A stretch of 64,000 nt of DNA from positions 33,140-97,139 of the forward strand of contig CAXIWF010000520.1 in assembly GCA_964036045.1 (NCBI GenBank), written 5' to 3'. The position numbers and the translations under genes are program-made. The notes under the pieces were generated by a model. That model was not told the DNA's origin, searched no databases, and worked only from the letters and a program-made list of their open reading frames with translations. Shown one piece after another: positions 46,888-56,800 of the stretch. Position 1 is the stretch's first letter. Each line of letters opens with the position of its first letter. The DNA is from Eutreptiella sp. 'Long Island Sound 2002'. Its lineage: Eukaryota > Euglenozoa > Euglenophyceae > Eutreptiales > Eutreptiaceae.

Positions 46888-48858
46888 ATGGATGGCCATT
46901 TCATTGCCTACGTGCGAGGATTCCTCGCTTCGCACTCTTGGGAGAATGGACGCCAAATTATTGAAGATGCTTGCGAAGGCGGTACGTCAAGGCGATTTGT
47001 TGAATTTGTCCTTGGAATAAGGATAACCAAACGCCGCCGCCAGACATTTGAGCAGGTGGTTGCTAACAGAAACTGTACACCTTTGCCCAGATGGCTCAGC
47101 GTACTCCAGCAGGAGCTCTTCAACATCTGGCGTGTGCTGCACCTGCGTGCGGCACCCCTCGCTTTTCGCCCGGCTCTGGACATTACTGTTTCGCAGCGCG
47201 AACGGAAGTTACTCGCAAGGTTTGGCATAGTTCCACCTCGAATACCGACTCTGCAGGAATCTGGTGTTGCAGCAGCGATGGACCTCTGGAATGCAATGAG
47301 CATTGCTTCTGTTGGCATTTGGATGGACAATTTTTTCAGAAAACGATTCCTGCAGAACCCAGATGGACCGCCCGGACATCTTGACTGTTCTGCCGTAGCC
47401 GTGCTCTTTACAATCTTGCTGCCCCGATTTCCTGGACATCTCACATTGCGCCGCATAGTTTTCAGACTGCCAGGTGTCATGAGATGCATTCGGACCTCCA
47501 TCAGGGGTCTACTGAAAACTATTGCAGCTGTTACGGATGGGACGTTACAGGCACATTTCATCCGTGCGCCACTCGACATCGCCAGAGGTATCGTGCATCC
47601 ACAAATTTGGAAACCTATGCTGCTGGACGAGTGTCGAACAAGCACAAACACTGAGCTGCTGCAGTTAATTGAGATGATGCGTCGCATACAGATTCATACA
47701 GGCCGGGATTTGCCTTTGCTGGTGGACATGAAAATACATGCATCGGTTTTGCGTTTCATGTACGGTGCGAAGCTCAGAAGTCTTGACTACCGGTCACATG
47801 TGGAACGCATTCCACTGCTTTATGGCATTTGGCATCCGTACAAATACTGTGTACACATTACTTTCAGGCGTTTCTTTCCCGTTATTTCTTGGCTGCTCAA
47901 ACCATTTATCACGGAGCGGACTAAGATTCCTTGTCATCGGAAGCTCATATACATGGAAAAGGTTTTTGCCGGTCTTTTGTTAACGAGCAACGTGTTGAAA
48001 GGTCTTATCACCGAAGCTAGAGATAGATTGTCGACCCTCCGACGACCAATGAATCTTGAAAACACTGTGGCATATCAAAAGATTCAATCCCTGTACAGTC
48101 TGTTGTTTGTTTTCACACCTGCTCTCTGGTCCATTGGGTATGGGGTTCGAGAATGTACTTGGGCCGGGGCCGCTCTGGATTCTGGGAAGACCGCACGCAC
48201 TGTTCTTGAACATTGTCTGCTTTTACTGGTCTCCCTTACACAAAAGCATGCTCCCAAGATAGAGTATGTTCGGACCTTATGCACTGCACTCGGTACATGG
48301 CAGTTATGGTATGACATGGTTCCTGGTTGTCTGTTCGTTGAGGAAAGTTGTGAAGCCTCTTTGTCACGTTTGGGACATGCTCTCACTCTGCTGCCACACG
48401 TCACAGATCTTTCTCGCGCAAGTGATGTTTACTGCACCCTTCCCCCCTTGCAGAAAGAACGGGTTCTCAGATCTTCGGTCCAGCCACATCTGGTTACACA
48501 TTTTGTTATTACGATACGTTCATTTGTTCAACGGGCTGCGGATATCAACACGCCTTTCACACGGTTCCAGACCAAACACAGGACAGTTACACCTGATCCT
48601 GTATGGGATCCCAGTTACCTTCCTCCACTTGACTTAACTGTTGATTCCCCCTTACTTGATATGTGCATGATTCGGGCTCTCAAGTTAATGTGCAAACACA
48701 GAGATGTCACAGAGGGAATCCATCAATATATGACCCACATTCCTAGAACACCTCTTCCTGATCGTGTTTCCTATGTGAAAGCTTGGAAAAAATTAGCAAC
48801 GACTCCATCGCCTCTTCACCGAGTGTCACCTCAAAGGTCTTTATCGAAATTTCGATAG
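46888..48858 (+). CDS. Transposon ORF1, 656 aa, candidate transposase of unassigned family
   Basis: An intronless ORF opens at the first ATG after an in-frame stop (46837-46839). The N-terminus is basic (GIRITKRRRQTF). The centre has a Trp/Asp-rich part (residues ~130-155) and a conserved-looking segment LLVDMKIHASVLRFMYGAK (Asp280, Lys282, His284) leading to IPLLYGIWHPYKY (about 308-320) and RRFFPVISWLL. The end has DPSYLPPLDLTVDSPLLDM. I cannot place it in a named transposase family. A catalytic role is inferred from its position as the largest gene between intact TIRs. The stop TAG is supplied by a copy of the element's own palindrome (48843-48856). The alternative, splicing into the next gene, would need a phase-1 donor: the obvious GTCTTT donor at 48837 is phase 2 and gives an early stop. 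Confidence 0.75.
   Translation: MDGHFIAYVRGFLASHSWENGRQIIEDACEGGTSRRFVEFVLGIRITKRRRQTFEQVVANRNCTPLPRWLSVLQQELFNIWRVLHLRAAPLAFRPALDITVSQRERKLLARFGIVPPRIPTLQESGVAAAMDLWNAMSIASVGIWMDNFFRKRFLQNPDGPPGHLDCSAVAVLFTILLPRFPGHLTLRRIVFRLPGVMRCIRTSIRGLLKTIAAVTDGTLQAHFIRAPLDIARGIVHPQIWKPMLLDECRTSTNTELLQLIEMMRRIQIHTGRDLPLLVDMKIHASVLRFMYGAKLRSLDYRSHVERIPLLYGIWHPYKYCVHITFRRFFPVISWLLKPFITERTKIPCHRKLIYMEKVFAGLLLTSNVLKGLITEARDRLSTLRRPMNLENTVAYQKIQSLYSLLFVFTPALWSIGYGVRECTWAGAALDSGKTARTVLEHCLLLLVSLTQKHAPKIEYVRTLCTALGTWQLWYDMVPGCLFVEESCEASLSRLGHALTLLPHVTDLSRASDVYCTLPPLQKERVLRSSVQPHLVTHFVITIRSFVQRAADINTPFTRFQTKHRTVTPDPVWDPSYLPPLDLTVDSPLLDMCMIRALKLMCKHRDVTEGIHQYMTHIPRTPLPDRVSYVKAWKKLATTPSPLHRVSPQRSLSKFR
48843..48856. 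promoter_or_regulatory. Palindrome between ORF1 and ORF2
   Basis: TATCGAAATTTCGATA here both encodes the last residues (SKFR) and provides the TAG stop of ORF1. It sits between the two genes, upstream of a good 3' splice signal (pyrimidine-rich, ending TATGCAG at 48913). Confidence 0.7.
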
Positions 48859-48945
48859 CGGGTCCACTTCGATTAACATTACGTCACAAATTCTTTCCTT
48901 ATTATCTATGCAGGAGTACCTACCCCAAAGGCCGCAACGCTGACA

Positions 48946-50978
48946 ATGATGCACAAGACCGGATACACTGCAGTGCACGGCACAGACGAAGAAGTTGCAA
49001 AGCGATGGACGGTTCTTGCAAGTTTCGTTTCCCAAGTTGAGGACAAAGCGATCATTCCGAAACTCGTCGAGCTTCAGGGGAAGGACGAGTTGAACCCGGT
49101 GTTCAACAACTACAAGCCGCTTGAGGGATTGTATCCGCCGGAGATTGCGCAGGTAGTTACTTTCTTTGCGTCATTGTTATTTATTTAAAACAACACAGTC
49201 ATCTTCGGACATATCTTCACAGGTTTGTGAAAGGCTGCTGGAAGGAGGTCTGACGCCACCATTGCTTAAGACCTTCGTTCGGAGACTTCGGGAGCAGCGA
49301 ACTTGTTCTTGGCATTTGGAACATCCGGACAACCCCTTCATGCACGAGTCTCGGAAAAACTTTGCAGAGTGGAAGAGAATAACGTCATCACTGTCTCCCC
49401 AGGATTTCAAGGTGCATATCCCGCGCTGGAAGTGGACCGAACAGCATCCTTTGCCGCCTTGGACGACCATCAGCAAGGCCCCCATCTGGTCTGATGAGTA
49501 TTTCAAGACCCTCCGCGAATCCCTCAGTCAACCGAAGGTGAAGCCTGTGATCAAAAGTACGTCGGCAGAATGTCTGACAGTAACGCTTGGTGAAACCAAA
49601 CCCGGAGAGGCAGTCTGTGAAGTCCGCATCGGGCCAGCTGTCGGTGCAACCCCTGCTGCAATCTCTGGACTGAAACCGAGGATTCTCGTCTATCAGATTC
49701 CGAAGGGTACCGCTGCGGGACGCCCCCTGTGTCCAATGATGTTGTCTTACGTCCTTGATGAGGAGTTGATGCCCGTTCTGCTTTTGGTTGGAGATCGTCC
49801 TGACGTCCGCGTTGTTCTGAACGCCATCTCTGCGTCAACGGATGATGAGTTCAATACAAGGGACATCGCGTTGTACAATAAGGGGATTTTGACCAGCAAT
49901 TACACCATGGCAACTTCCCAGCTCGTTGTCTTGACATTGCGCCATATCAAAGAATGGAAGGTGTGTTCTATCGAAATTTCGATAGCGTCGCTTTGCGTAC
50001 TTCCTCCTATCGAAATTTCGATTGTTTTTCTTTTAGCCCCCGAGGTACATTACCTTCGAAGACGAGCGGTACAACAATCCGGCCGAAGATGACAATCGAC
50101 TCCCTCCAGAGATTCTGGGTTGCATCATGCATCAACTCAAATTGGATGTTATCGAAGAAAGCGTCAACGAGATCTGGGTTGCGGTTCAGACTACATCTCC
50201 CGTTCTGGTGAGCAACATCCGGCTTCGTCTCCGTTGTCACGTTAACGTTGCCGTTCTTCTTGGTTTGTCAACGGCTCCAAGCAAAGAACAATTGACGAAG
50301 TTTACTGATGATGGTATGTTTCAAGGCCTCCCTTCCTCCGCTAGTTCAATCAACTCATCAACTCATTTTTTCTGCTTTTTCTTACAGTTTCAGCTGGCCT
50401 TCAAAGGGTACAGGCCCTACCACCGATCCAATGGGATCTTGTTCTCGACCGAATGAAGCGGGGTTATCCCCTTGAGGCTCCTGACACTGACGAAGGTATG
50501 CATTCAAAGATACCTCATCAAATTTGTCTTGTTCCTCTCCTTCACTATTTGTTCTGCCACAGATTCTTCGGACAATGACGACGACAAGGACACAGTCAAG
50601 GGTCAAGCGAAGGCAGCGAAGGACGCTGAGAAAAAAGTCAGCCAGGCCTTGACGAAAGAAGAGAAAAAAGCGGCTGCTCAGGAGAAAGTATGTCTGTTTA
50701 TATCTACATATCTGCCTCGATGTTTTATTTTCTTTAATCATTCTTTCACCCTTCCTCTGCAGAAGGAATCCGAAAAGGCGGCGAAGGAAGCAGCAAAGCA
50801 GGCGGCAAAAGAATCGGCGAAAGGTAAGAAAGAAGGAACACAGAAGGAAAAAGAGAAGAAGAAGTCTGCTTTTGCTGATTTTCAGGCCAAGTTGTCGAAG
50901 GCTGCTACGGATCAGCCCAAGAAGAAGGGCTCGCCCCACAAGGATTCTCATCCGAGTCGGGCTACCACCAAGAAGTAA
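48946..50978 (+). CDS. Transposon ORF2, six exons, 556 aa, Lys-rich C-terminus, function unknown
   Basis: Exons: 48946-49152, 49223-49960, 50037-50313, 50388-50495, 50563-50687 and 50763-50978. Every junction is GT-AG and in phase (0,0,1,1,0), total 557 codons with stop, which makes the model firm. The body (1-440) has no motif I recognise. It includes YKPLEGLYPPEI, an IPRWKWTEQHPLPPW segment and a PPRYITFEDERYNNP segment. A short acidic stretch (DSSDNDDDKD) precedes about 110 residues of Lys/Ala/Glu-rich coiled or disordered tail ending near ATTKK. Such a tail suggests nucleic-acid or chromatin binding, by inference only. Intron 2 (49961-50036) carries two palindrome copies in 76 nt. The acceptor at 48913, upstream of the ATG, implies a 5' exon, possibly non-coding or part of ORF1. 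Confidence 0.75.
49970..50022. promoter_or_regulatory. Pair of palindromes inside a 76-nt intron of ORF2
   Basis: Cores lie at 49970-49983 and 50009-50022, in the intron bounded by AAG/GTGTGT and CTTTTAG. In RNA each can fold on itself or pair with the other, looping out the middle of the intron. Confidence 0.7.
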
Positions 50979-51045
50979 TCGAGCATATGTCATATTTTTA
51001 GTCTCCGTTTTTTATTTCTCCTGGTGATATGTTGTTGTTTTCTCT

Positions 51046-51214
51046 ATCGAAATTTCGATAGAAACCCCGTTTCGATGACCACCGATGCTGTGTTTTCGTC
51101 AATCGAAATTTCGATTGGCCCCCGCCCGTCAGATTTTTATGTTTTAATCCTATCGAGATTTCGATAGGCATCGACGACAGATTCCTTTCTATATTATGCT
51201 ATCGAAATTTCGAT
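51046..51214. promoter_or_regulatory. Right subterminal cluster of palindromes
   Basis: Perfect cores lie at 51046-51059, 51102-51115 and 51201-51214; one mismatched copy is at 51152-51165. The last extends to a 24-bp perfect palindrome with different outer bases (ATGC...GCAT) from the 46698 copy (TTCC...GGAA). Confidence 0.7.
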
Positions 51215-51723
51215 AGCATCTTGCCCGGAGTAATATGTCTTTCACTGCTGAAAGGCTCATCGTTACTTGAAGTGAGCACTCCTTGAGCTGCTCGGCACAA
51301 TCACCGAGTACACAGATGGCATCATTTGAAAGAGATCATCAGAAATTGTCCTCATTCGTTTTGGCCCTATGCTCTGCGTGCCTGTTTTGCGTGTGACGTT
51401 TATGCGCTGTCAACAACTGTCAGGTTTCCACGAGGTTTTTAAAATGTTTTCAATTGTCCATCTCAATTTTCCCCTCTACCCTACCCCCTACAAATCAGCT
51501 ATGTCCCCTACCCCCGATTTCGAGGTTCTCCCACCACATTTCTTCCCTTCCCATAGTAAATACCCCACTTTTGACTATTGTTTTTCGGCTACGTTTTTCC
51601 TCAGTTTGTGTCTCACGGACCAGAAATCGAGGTAAAATTTTTTGTTACTTCAAATTTCGGTGCTGTAGCTCGACTTTTTTCGGTTCGCCTGTTACGATTT
51701 AGATAGCCGGAGGCAGGTTTTCC
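51215..51723. other. Right non-coding end of the transposon
   Basis: T/C-rich sequence (CCCCTCTACCCTACCCCC, then GATTTCGAGG and AAATCGAGG) without palindromes or credible ORFs. It presumably holds the 3' untranslated part of ORF2 and right-end cis elements. Confidence 0.4.
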
Positions 51724-51747
51724 GGGTGGACACTTGGTTCGACTAAG
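51724..51747 (-). repeat. Right terminal inverted repeat of the transposon
   Basis: GGGTGG...CTTGGTTCGACTAAG. It is the inverse of 45956-45979 with a single mismatch and is followed directly by AATGA. Confidence 0.85.
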
Positions 51748-51855
51748 AATGATGTTGTCGCTGAAATTTGATGGGCAGTTTGGGTCACCTAATTCTAAGG
51801 GCGTTTCCAAGGGGTGTGCTTGGGGGCTCTTCGGGGGGAACATAGTCTAAAAGTA

Positions 51856-51868
51856 GCGCGCAGTGCAA
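51856..51868 (+). repeat. 13-bp direct repeat, right copy
   Basis: GCGCGCAGTGCAA, identical to 45362-45374. Confidence 0.5.
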
Positions 51869-53319
51869 AGACTCCCCCCTAGACCCCCCTTCCAATGCCC
51901 CCCCCCCCCCCCCCCAAGGGGCCTCCGGCCATCAGTTAGTTGGGGGGGTAGTTGGCGTCCAGAACCGAGGGGTCGCCCCCCCCCCGGGGTGTGTGTGTGT
52001 GTGTGTGTGTGTGGATAAGTGTTTACAATGGAAAACGTGATGTGAAGTGAGTTCCACTTGCTGCTTCTTGGGACGTCGTTCATTGTCCAGGTCAAGCTGT
52101 GCTGAAGTGCCCACAGTATCACGTCGAGCTTAATGATTGATAAACCCGGACCTTGCACGGGCAGCCCCTAGATTGGAGGGCATGTCAGTGGGCTCAGTCC
52201 CCCCTTGACCGGTTCGTGGGTGTGCCACAGGTCACACAAGATGTGCACCGCAGCGTTCATGGCATGTCCGGCGGCACACGCTTGGGCGAGCACGACACAG
52301 TCCCATTGCCACATGGCCCTGGAGGAGAGGTCTAGCATCGGGGCCATGATGTGTTGTGCTGACCTTGTGGCGTGGCTGTGGTGGGGGCGGTCATTGTGTG
52401 CCGGCCCTGATACGGCGTGACCACGACCAACTGATGTACTGCGTACCACCACCGGATGAGGCCTCGTCTGCAGATTGCCGTAGGAGCCTGGGGAGATCCG
52501 TGGCTGTCACTAGACAAAGGGGGACCGCGGTGGGTGCCAACAAAGATAGACGCATTGAGTCACGGCGATGGAAGTTCGGCATTGGGCTCCCAACGGCCAC
52601 CCGATGCTGGGCACAGCCATTGTTATGGTGTCATGATGGTTGTCGAGTAGCACCACCCATTGAGGGGGTACTAAATGCGGTGCGTGTAGTGGGGTGATTT
52701 CGTAGACCTACCCACCTATTCGACAATGAAGTGGATGTATTTCCAAGCTGTAAGAGGTATATACTGCACTGTGTCCCCTTACAGTTTCACCCATGTCTCT
52801 ATCATGGCTTCCTGCAGGCATCACTGTCTGTCACCTGCACCCGATCAAATGGTGATAGGGTGCCTGCCACCGTCATCTCCTGCCTCGGAGTGTGGGCAGT
52901 ATGTGAGTATTGAGTAACCAAGGAGCCAAGGAATGCCTTTTTCTCCAATGTCTGTTCCACCACGTTGCACGGTGCAGGTAATCCCCCAGGGACCAGCTAA
53001 TGGGGGGGGCGGGGGGCACAAGCAAAATGAGGGGCATGCACTGGTCAAGCTTCAGAAGTTACGATACCACCATTGCCCCCCCCCCCCCCTGCACTTAAGG
53101 CCAAGCCAAGAAAATTGGGCAGCTGTTTGTCACACATTGCTGATTGGAACTGCCGAACATTGCTGCATATGCATACCAGGACGTGCATGTGTGGACCTTT
53201 GACCTGCGTGCGGCCCCGCGCACTTTGCCCATGGGCCTCCTCCGGACTAGCGTTCTTCATTGCTGCTGATGTCTGTGCGTCTTCAGGTCCACACAATGTG
53301 AGTGCGCCCTGCTTCCCAG
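51869..53319. other. Spacer or intron upstream of the 53320 exon
   Basis: It starts with C runs and a 26-nt GT tract (about 51988-52013). The rest is moderately GC-rich, with another C run at 53078. The segment 51905-51985 resembles 41225-41275. No gene is supported, though small exons of the downstream gene could be hidden here. Confidence 0.4.
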
Positions 53320-53707
53320 ATGCCTATCCAGATGCCGAGGGAGGGCCCTCCCAGTCCCACCGGCCGGGAGGACCCGCACCACAGCCCCAGCCCTCACCCT
53401 AACCCGGAGCCCAGCCCGGCCCCCAGCCCGGCCCCCACCCCCGTGTCTGACCCAGATCACCCACCGTCTGACCCTCCACATGTCTTCGTCTCCGGCGGAG
53501 GGGGTCTCCTTCATACCTCGCCCAGTGCCGCCGCCGCCGCCGCCCACGCCGCGCGGTGTGCGAAGGAGGAGGTGGAGGTGAGGTACCTGCGGTTCCTCCT
53601 GAAGCAGCGCCACAAGTTCGTGTTGTGCAAGGCAGAGCTGATCGTCCAGATCCTGCTGACCATCGATGTCCTGTTCTTTGCCCAGGCTGCGTGGTACGGG
53701 GAAGTGG
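53320..53707 (+). CDS. Coding exon of an unidentified gene, running into the satellite array
   Basis: The exon follows a GCTTCCCAG acceptor. It encodes a Pro/Ser/His-rich low-complexity stretch (~60 residues), an Ala run (SAAAAAAHAARC), then a well-formed amphipathic part: KEEVEVRYLRFLLKQRHKF and CKAELIVQILLTIDVLFFAQ, ending AAWYGEV. The donor is G/GTATGT at 53708, phase 1. The codon pattern (GC-rich third positions) matches the lipase exons. It opens with an ATG right at the acceptor, so the true start is uncertain. The intron that follows enters the array after 155 bp. The helical segment could be a coiled-coil or BAR-like helix, but I do not assign it. Confidence 0.4.
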
Positions 53708-53861
53708 GTATGTGTGCCCGGTGGGGGGGGGAGGGGCTGCAGGGGCTTCCGCAGCAAAGAGGAGTCTCGCACAACGATCAATTGGGGGGGGGGGGGGGGC
53801 AACTCTTGTTTCTTTTTAATTTCATTTTGGAAAATTTTTGAGGATGACAATGTAAAAATAT

Positions 53862-56800
53862 CTTTCGGTGGGCTTTCGGTAGGCTTTCGGTAGGCTTTCG
53901 GTAGGCTTTCGGTAGGCTTTCGGTAGGCTTTCGGTAGGCTTTCGGTAGGCTTTCGGTAGGCTTTCGGTAGGCTTTCGGTAGGCTTTCGGTGGGCTTTCGG
54001 TCTTGATCGGTCTTGAGCGGTCTTGAGCGGTCTTGATCGGTCTTGACCGGTCTTGATCGGTCTTGATCGGTCTTGATCGGTCTTGATCGGTCTTGATCGG
54101 TCTTGATCGGTCTTGATCGTCTTGATCGGTCTTGATCGGTCTTGATCGGCCTTGATCGGTCTTGATCGGTCTTGATCGGTCTTGATCGGTCTTGATCGGT
54201 CTTGATCGGTCTTGATCGGTCTTGATCGGTCTTAATCGGTCTGGAGCGGTCTTGATCGGTCTTTATCGGTGTTTATCGGTCTTGATCCGTCTTGATCGGT
54301 CTTGAGCGGTCTTAATCGGTCTTCAGCAGTCTTGATCGGTCCTGATCGGTCTTGATCGGTCTTTATCGGTCTTTATCGGTGTTTATCGAACTTGATCGGT
54401 CTTGATCGGTCTTGATCGGTCTTGATCGGTCTTGATCAGTCTTGACCGGTCTTGATCACTCTTCATCGGTCTTGAGCGGTCTTGATCGGTCTTCATCGGT
54501 CCTGAGCGGTCTTTATCGGTCTTGAGCGGTCTTGAGCGCTCTTGATCGGTCTTGAGCGGTCTTGATCGGTCTTGATCGGTCTTGATCGGTCTTGATCGGT
54601 CTTGATCGGTCTTGATTGGTCTTGATCGGTCTTGATCGGTCTTGATCGGTCTTGAGCGGTCTTGATCGGTCTTTATCGGTCTTGATCGGTCTTGATCGGT
54701 CTTGATCGGTCTTGATCTGTCTTTATCGGGGTTATGTGGGCTTTCGGTAGGCTTTCGGTAAGCTTTCGGTAGGCTTTCGGTAGGCTTTCGGTGGGCTTTC
54801 GGAAGGCTTTCGGTAGGCTTTCGGTAGGCTTTCGGTGGGCTTTCGGTAGGCTTTCGGTAGGCTTTCGGTAGGCTTTCGGTAGGCTTTCGGTAGGCTTTCG
54901 GTAGGCTTTCGGTAGGCTTTCGGTAGGCTTTCGGTCTTGATCGGGCTTGATCGGTCTTGATCGGTCTTGATCGGTCTTGACCGGTCTTGATCGGTCTTGA
55001 GCGGTCTTGAGCGGTCTTGATCGGTCTTGAGCGGTCTTGATCGGTCTTGATCGGTCTTGATCGGTCTTGATCGGTCTTGATCGGTCTTGATCGGTCTTGA
55101 GCGGTCTTGATCGGTCTTCAGTGGTCTTGATCGGTCTTGATCGGTCTTGATCGGTCTTGATCGGTGTTGATTGGTCTTGATCGGTCTTGATCGGTCTTGA
55201 TCTGTCTTTATCGGGGTTATGTGGGCTTTCGGTAGGCTTTCGGTAGGCTTTCGGTAGGCTTTCGGTAGGCTTTCGGTGGGCTTTCGGAAGGCTTTCGGTA
55301 GGCTTTCGGTAGGCTTTCGGTGGGCTTTCGGTAGGCTTTCGGTAGGCTTTCGGTAGGCTTTCGGTAGGCTTTCGGTAGGCTTTCGGTAGGCTTTCGGTAG
55401 GCTTTCGGTAGGCTTTCGGTAGGCTTTCGGTAGGCTTTCGGTAGGCTTTCGGTGGGCTTTCGGTCTTGATCGGTCTTGATCGGTCTTGATCGGTCTTGAT
55501 CGGTCTTGATCGGTCTTGATCGGTCTTGATCGGTCTTGATCGGTCTTGATCGTCTTGATCGGTCTTGATCGGTCTTGATCGGCCTTGATCGGTCTTGATC
55601 GGTCTTGATCGGTCTTGATCAGTCTTGATCGGTGTTGATTGGTCTTGATCGGTCTTCATCGGTCTTGATCAGTCTTGATCGGTCTTGATCGGTCTTGATC
55701 GGTCTTGATCGGTCTTGATCGGTCTTGATCGGTCTTGATCGGTCTTGAGCGGTCTTGATCCGTCTTGAGCGGTCTTGATCGGTCTTGATCGGTCTTGATC
55801 GGTCTTGATCGGTCTTGATCGGTCTTGATCGGTCTTGATCGGTCTTGATCGGTCTTGAGCGGTCTTGATCGGTCTTCAGTGGTCTTGATCGGTCTTGATC
55901 GGTCTTGATCGGTCTTGATCGGTGTTGATTGGTCTTGATCGGTCTTGATCGGTCTTGATCTGTCTTTATCGGGGTTATGTGGGCTTTCGGTAGGCTTTCG
56001 GTAGGCTTTCGGTAGGCTTTCGGTAGGCTTTCGGTAGGCTTTCGGTGGGCTTTCGGAAGGCTTTCGGTAGGCTTTCGGTAGGCTTTCGGTGGGCTTTCGG
56101 TAGGCTTTCGGTAGGCTTTCGGTAGGCTTTCGGTAGGCTTTCGGTAGGCTTTCGGTGGGCTTTCGGTAGGCTTTGGGTAGGCTTTCGGTAGGCTTTCGGT
56201 AGGCTTTCGGTAGGCTTTAGGTGGGCTTTCGGTCTTGATCGGTCTTGATCGGTCTTGATCGGTCTTGATCGGTCTTGATCGGTCTTGATCGGTCTTGATC
56301 GGTCTTGATCGGTCTTGATCGTCTTGATCGGTCTTGATCGGTCTTGATCGGCCTTGATCGGTCTTGATCGGTCTTGATCGGTCTTGATCAGTCTTGATCG
56401 GTGTTGATTGGTCTTGATCGGTCTTCATCGGTCTTGATCAGTCTTGATCGGTCTTGATCGGTCTTGATCGGTCTTGATCGGTCTTGAGCGGTCTTGATCG
56501 GTCTTGATCGGTCTTGAGCGGTCTTGATCGGTCTTGAGCGGTCTTGATCGGTCTTGATCGGTCTTGATCGGTCTTGATCGGTCTTGATCGGTGTTGATCG
56601 GTCTTGATCGGTCTTGAGCGGTCTTGATCGGTCTTCAGTGGTCTTGAGCGGTCTTGATCGGTCTTGATCGGTCTTGATCGGTGTTGATTGGTCTTGATCC
56701 GTCTTGATCGGTCTTGATCTGTCTTTATCGGGGTTATGTGGGCTTTCGGTAGGCTTTCGGTAGGCTTTCGGTAGGCTTTCGGTAGGCTTTCGGTAGGCTT

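Larger units (their letters stand above)
45956..51747 (+). mobile_element. Complete two-gene DNA transposon, 5,792 bp, family unassigned
   Basis: Terminal inverted repeats at 45956-45979 and 51724-51747 match 23 of 24 (CTTAG, then A or T, then CGAACCAAGTGTCCACCC). AATGA directly abuts both ends (45951-45955 and 51748-51752), a 5-bp target-site duplication. Inside are two plus-strand genes (46888-48858 and 48946-50978) and about 14 copies of a palindrome with core ATCGAAATTTCGAT. Base composition is clearly more AT-rich than the GC-rich surroundings. Intact ends, intact ORFs and clean splice phases argue for recent insertion. The 5-bp duplication fits neither hAT (8 bp), Mutator (9-11), Harbinger (3) nor piggyBac (4); Transib uses 5 bp but has CAC termini. 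Confidence 0.85.

Noticed and set aside
46908-47687. 259-codon minus-strand ORF
   Set aside because: Shadow of the transposon ORF1 on the opposite strand.
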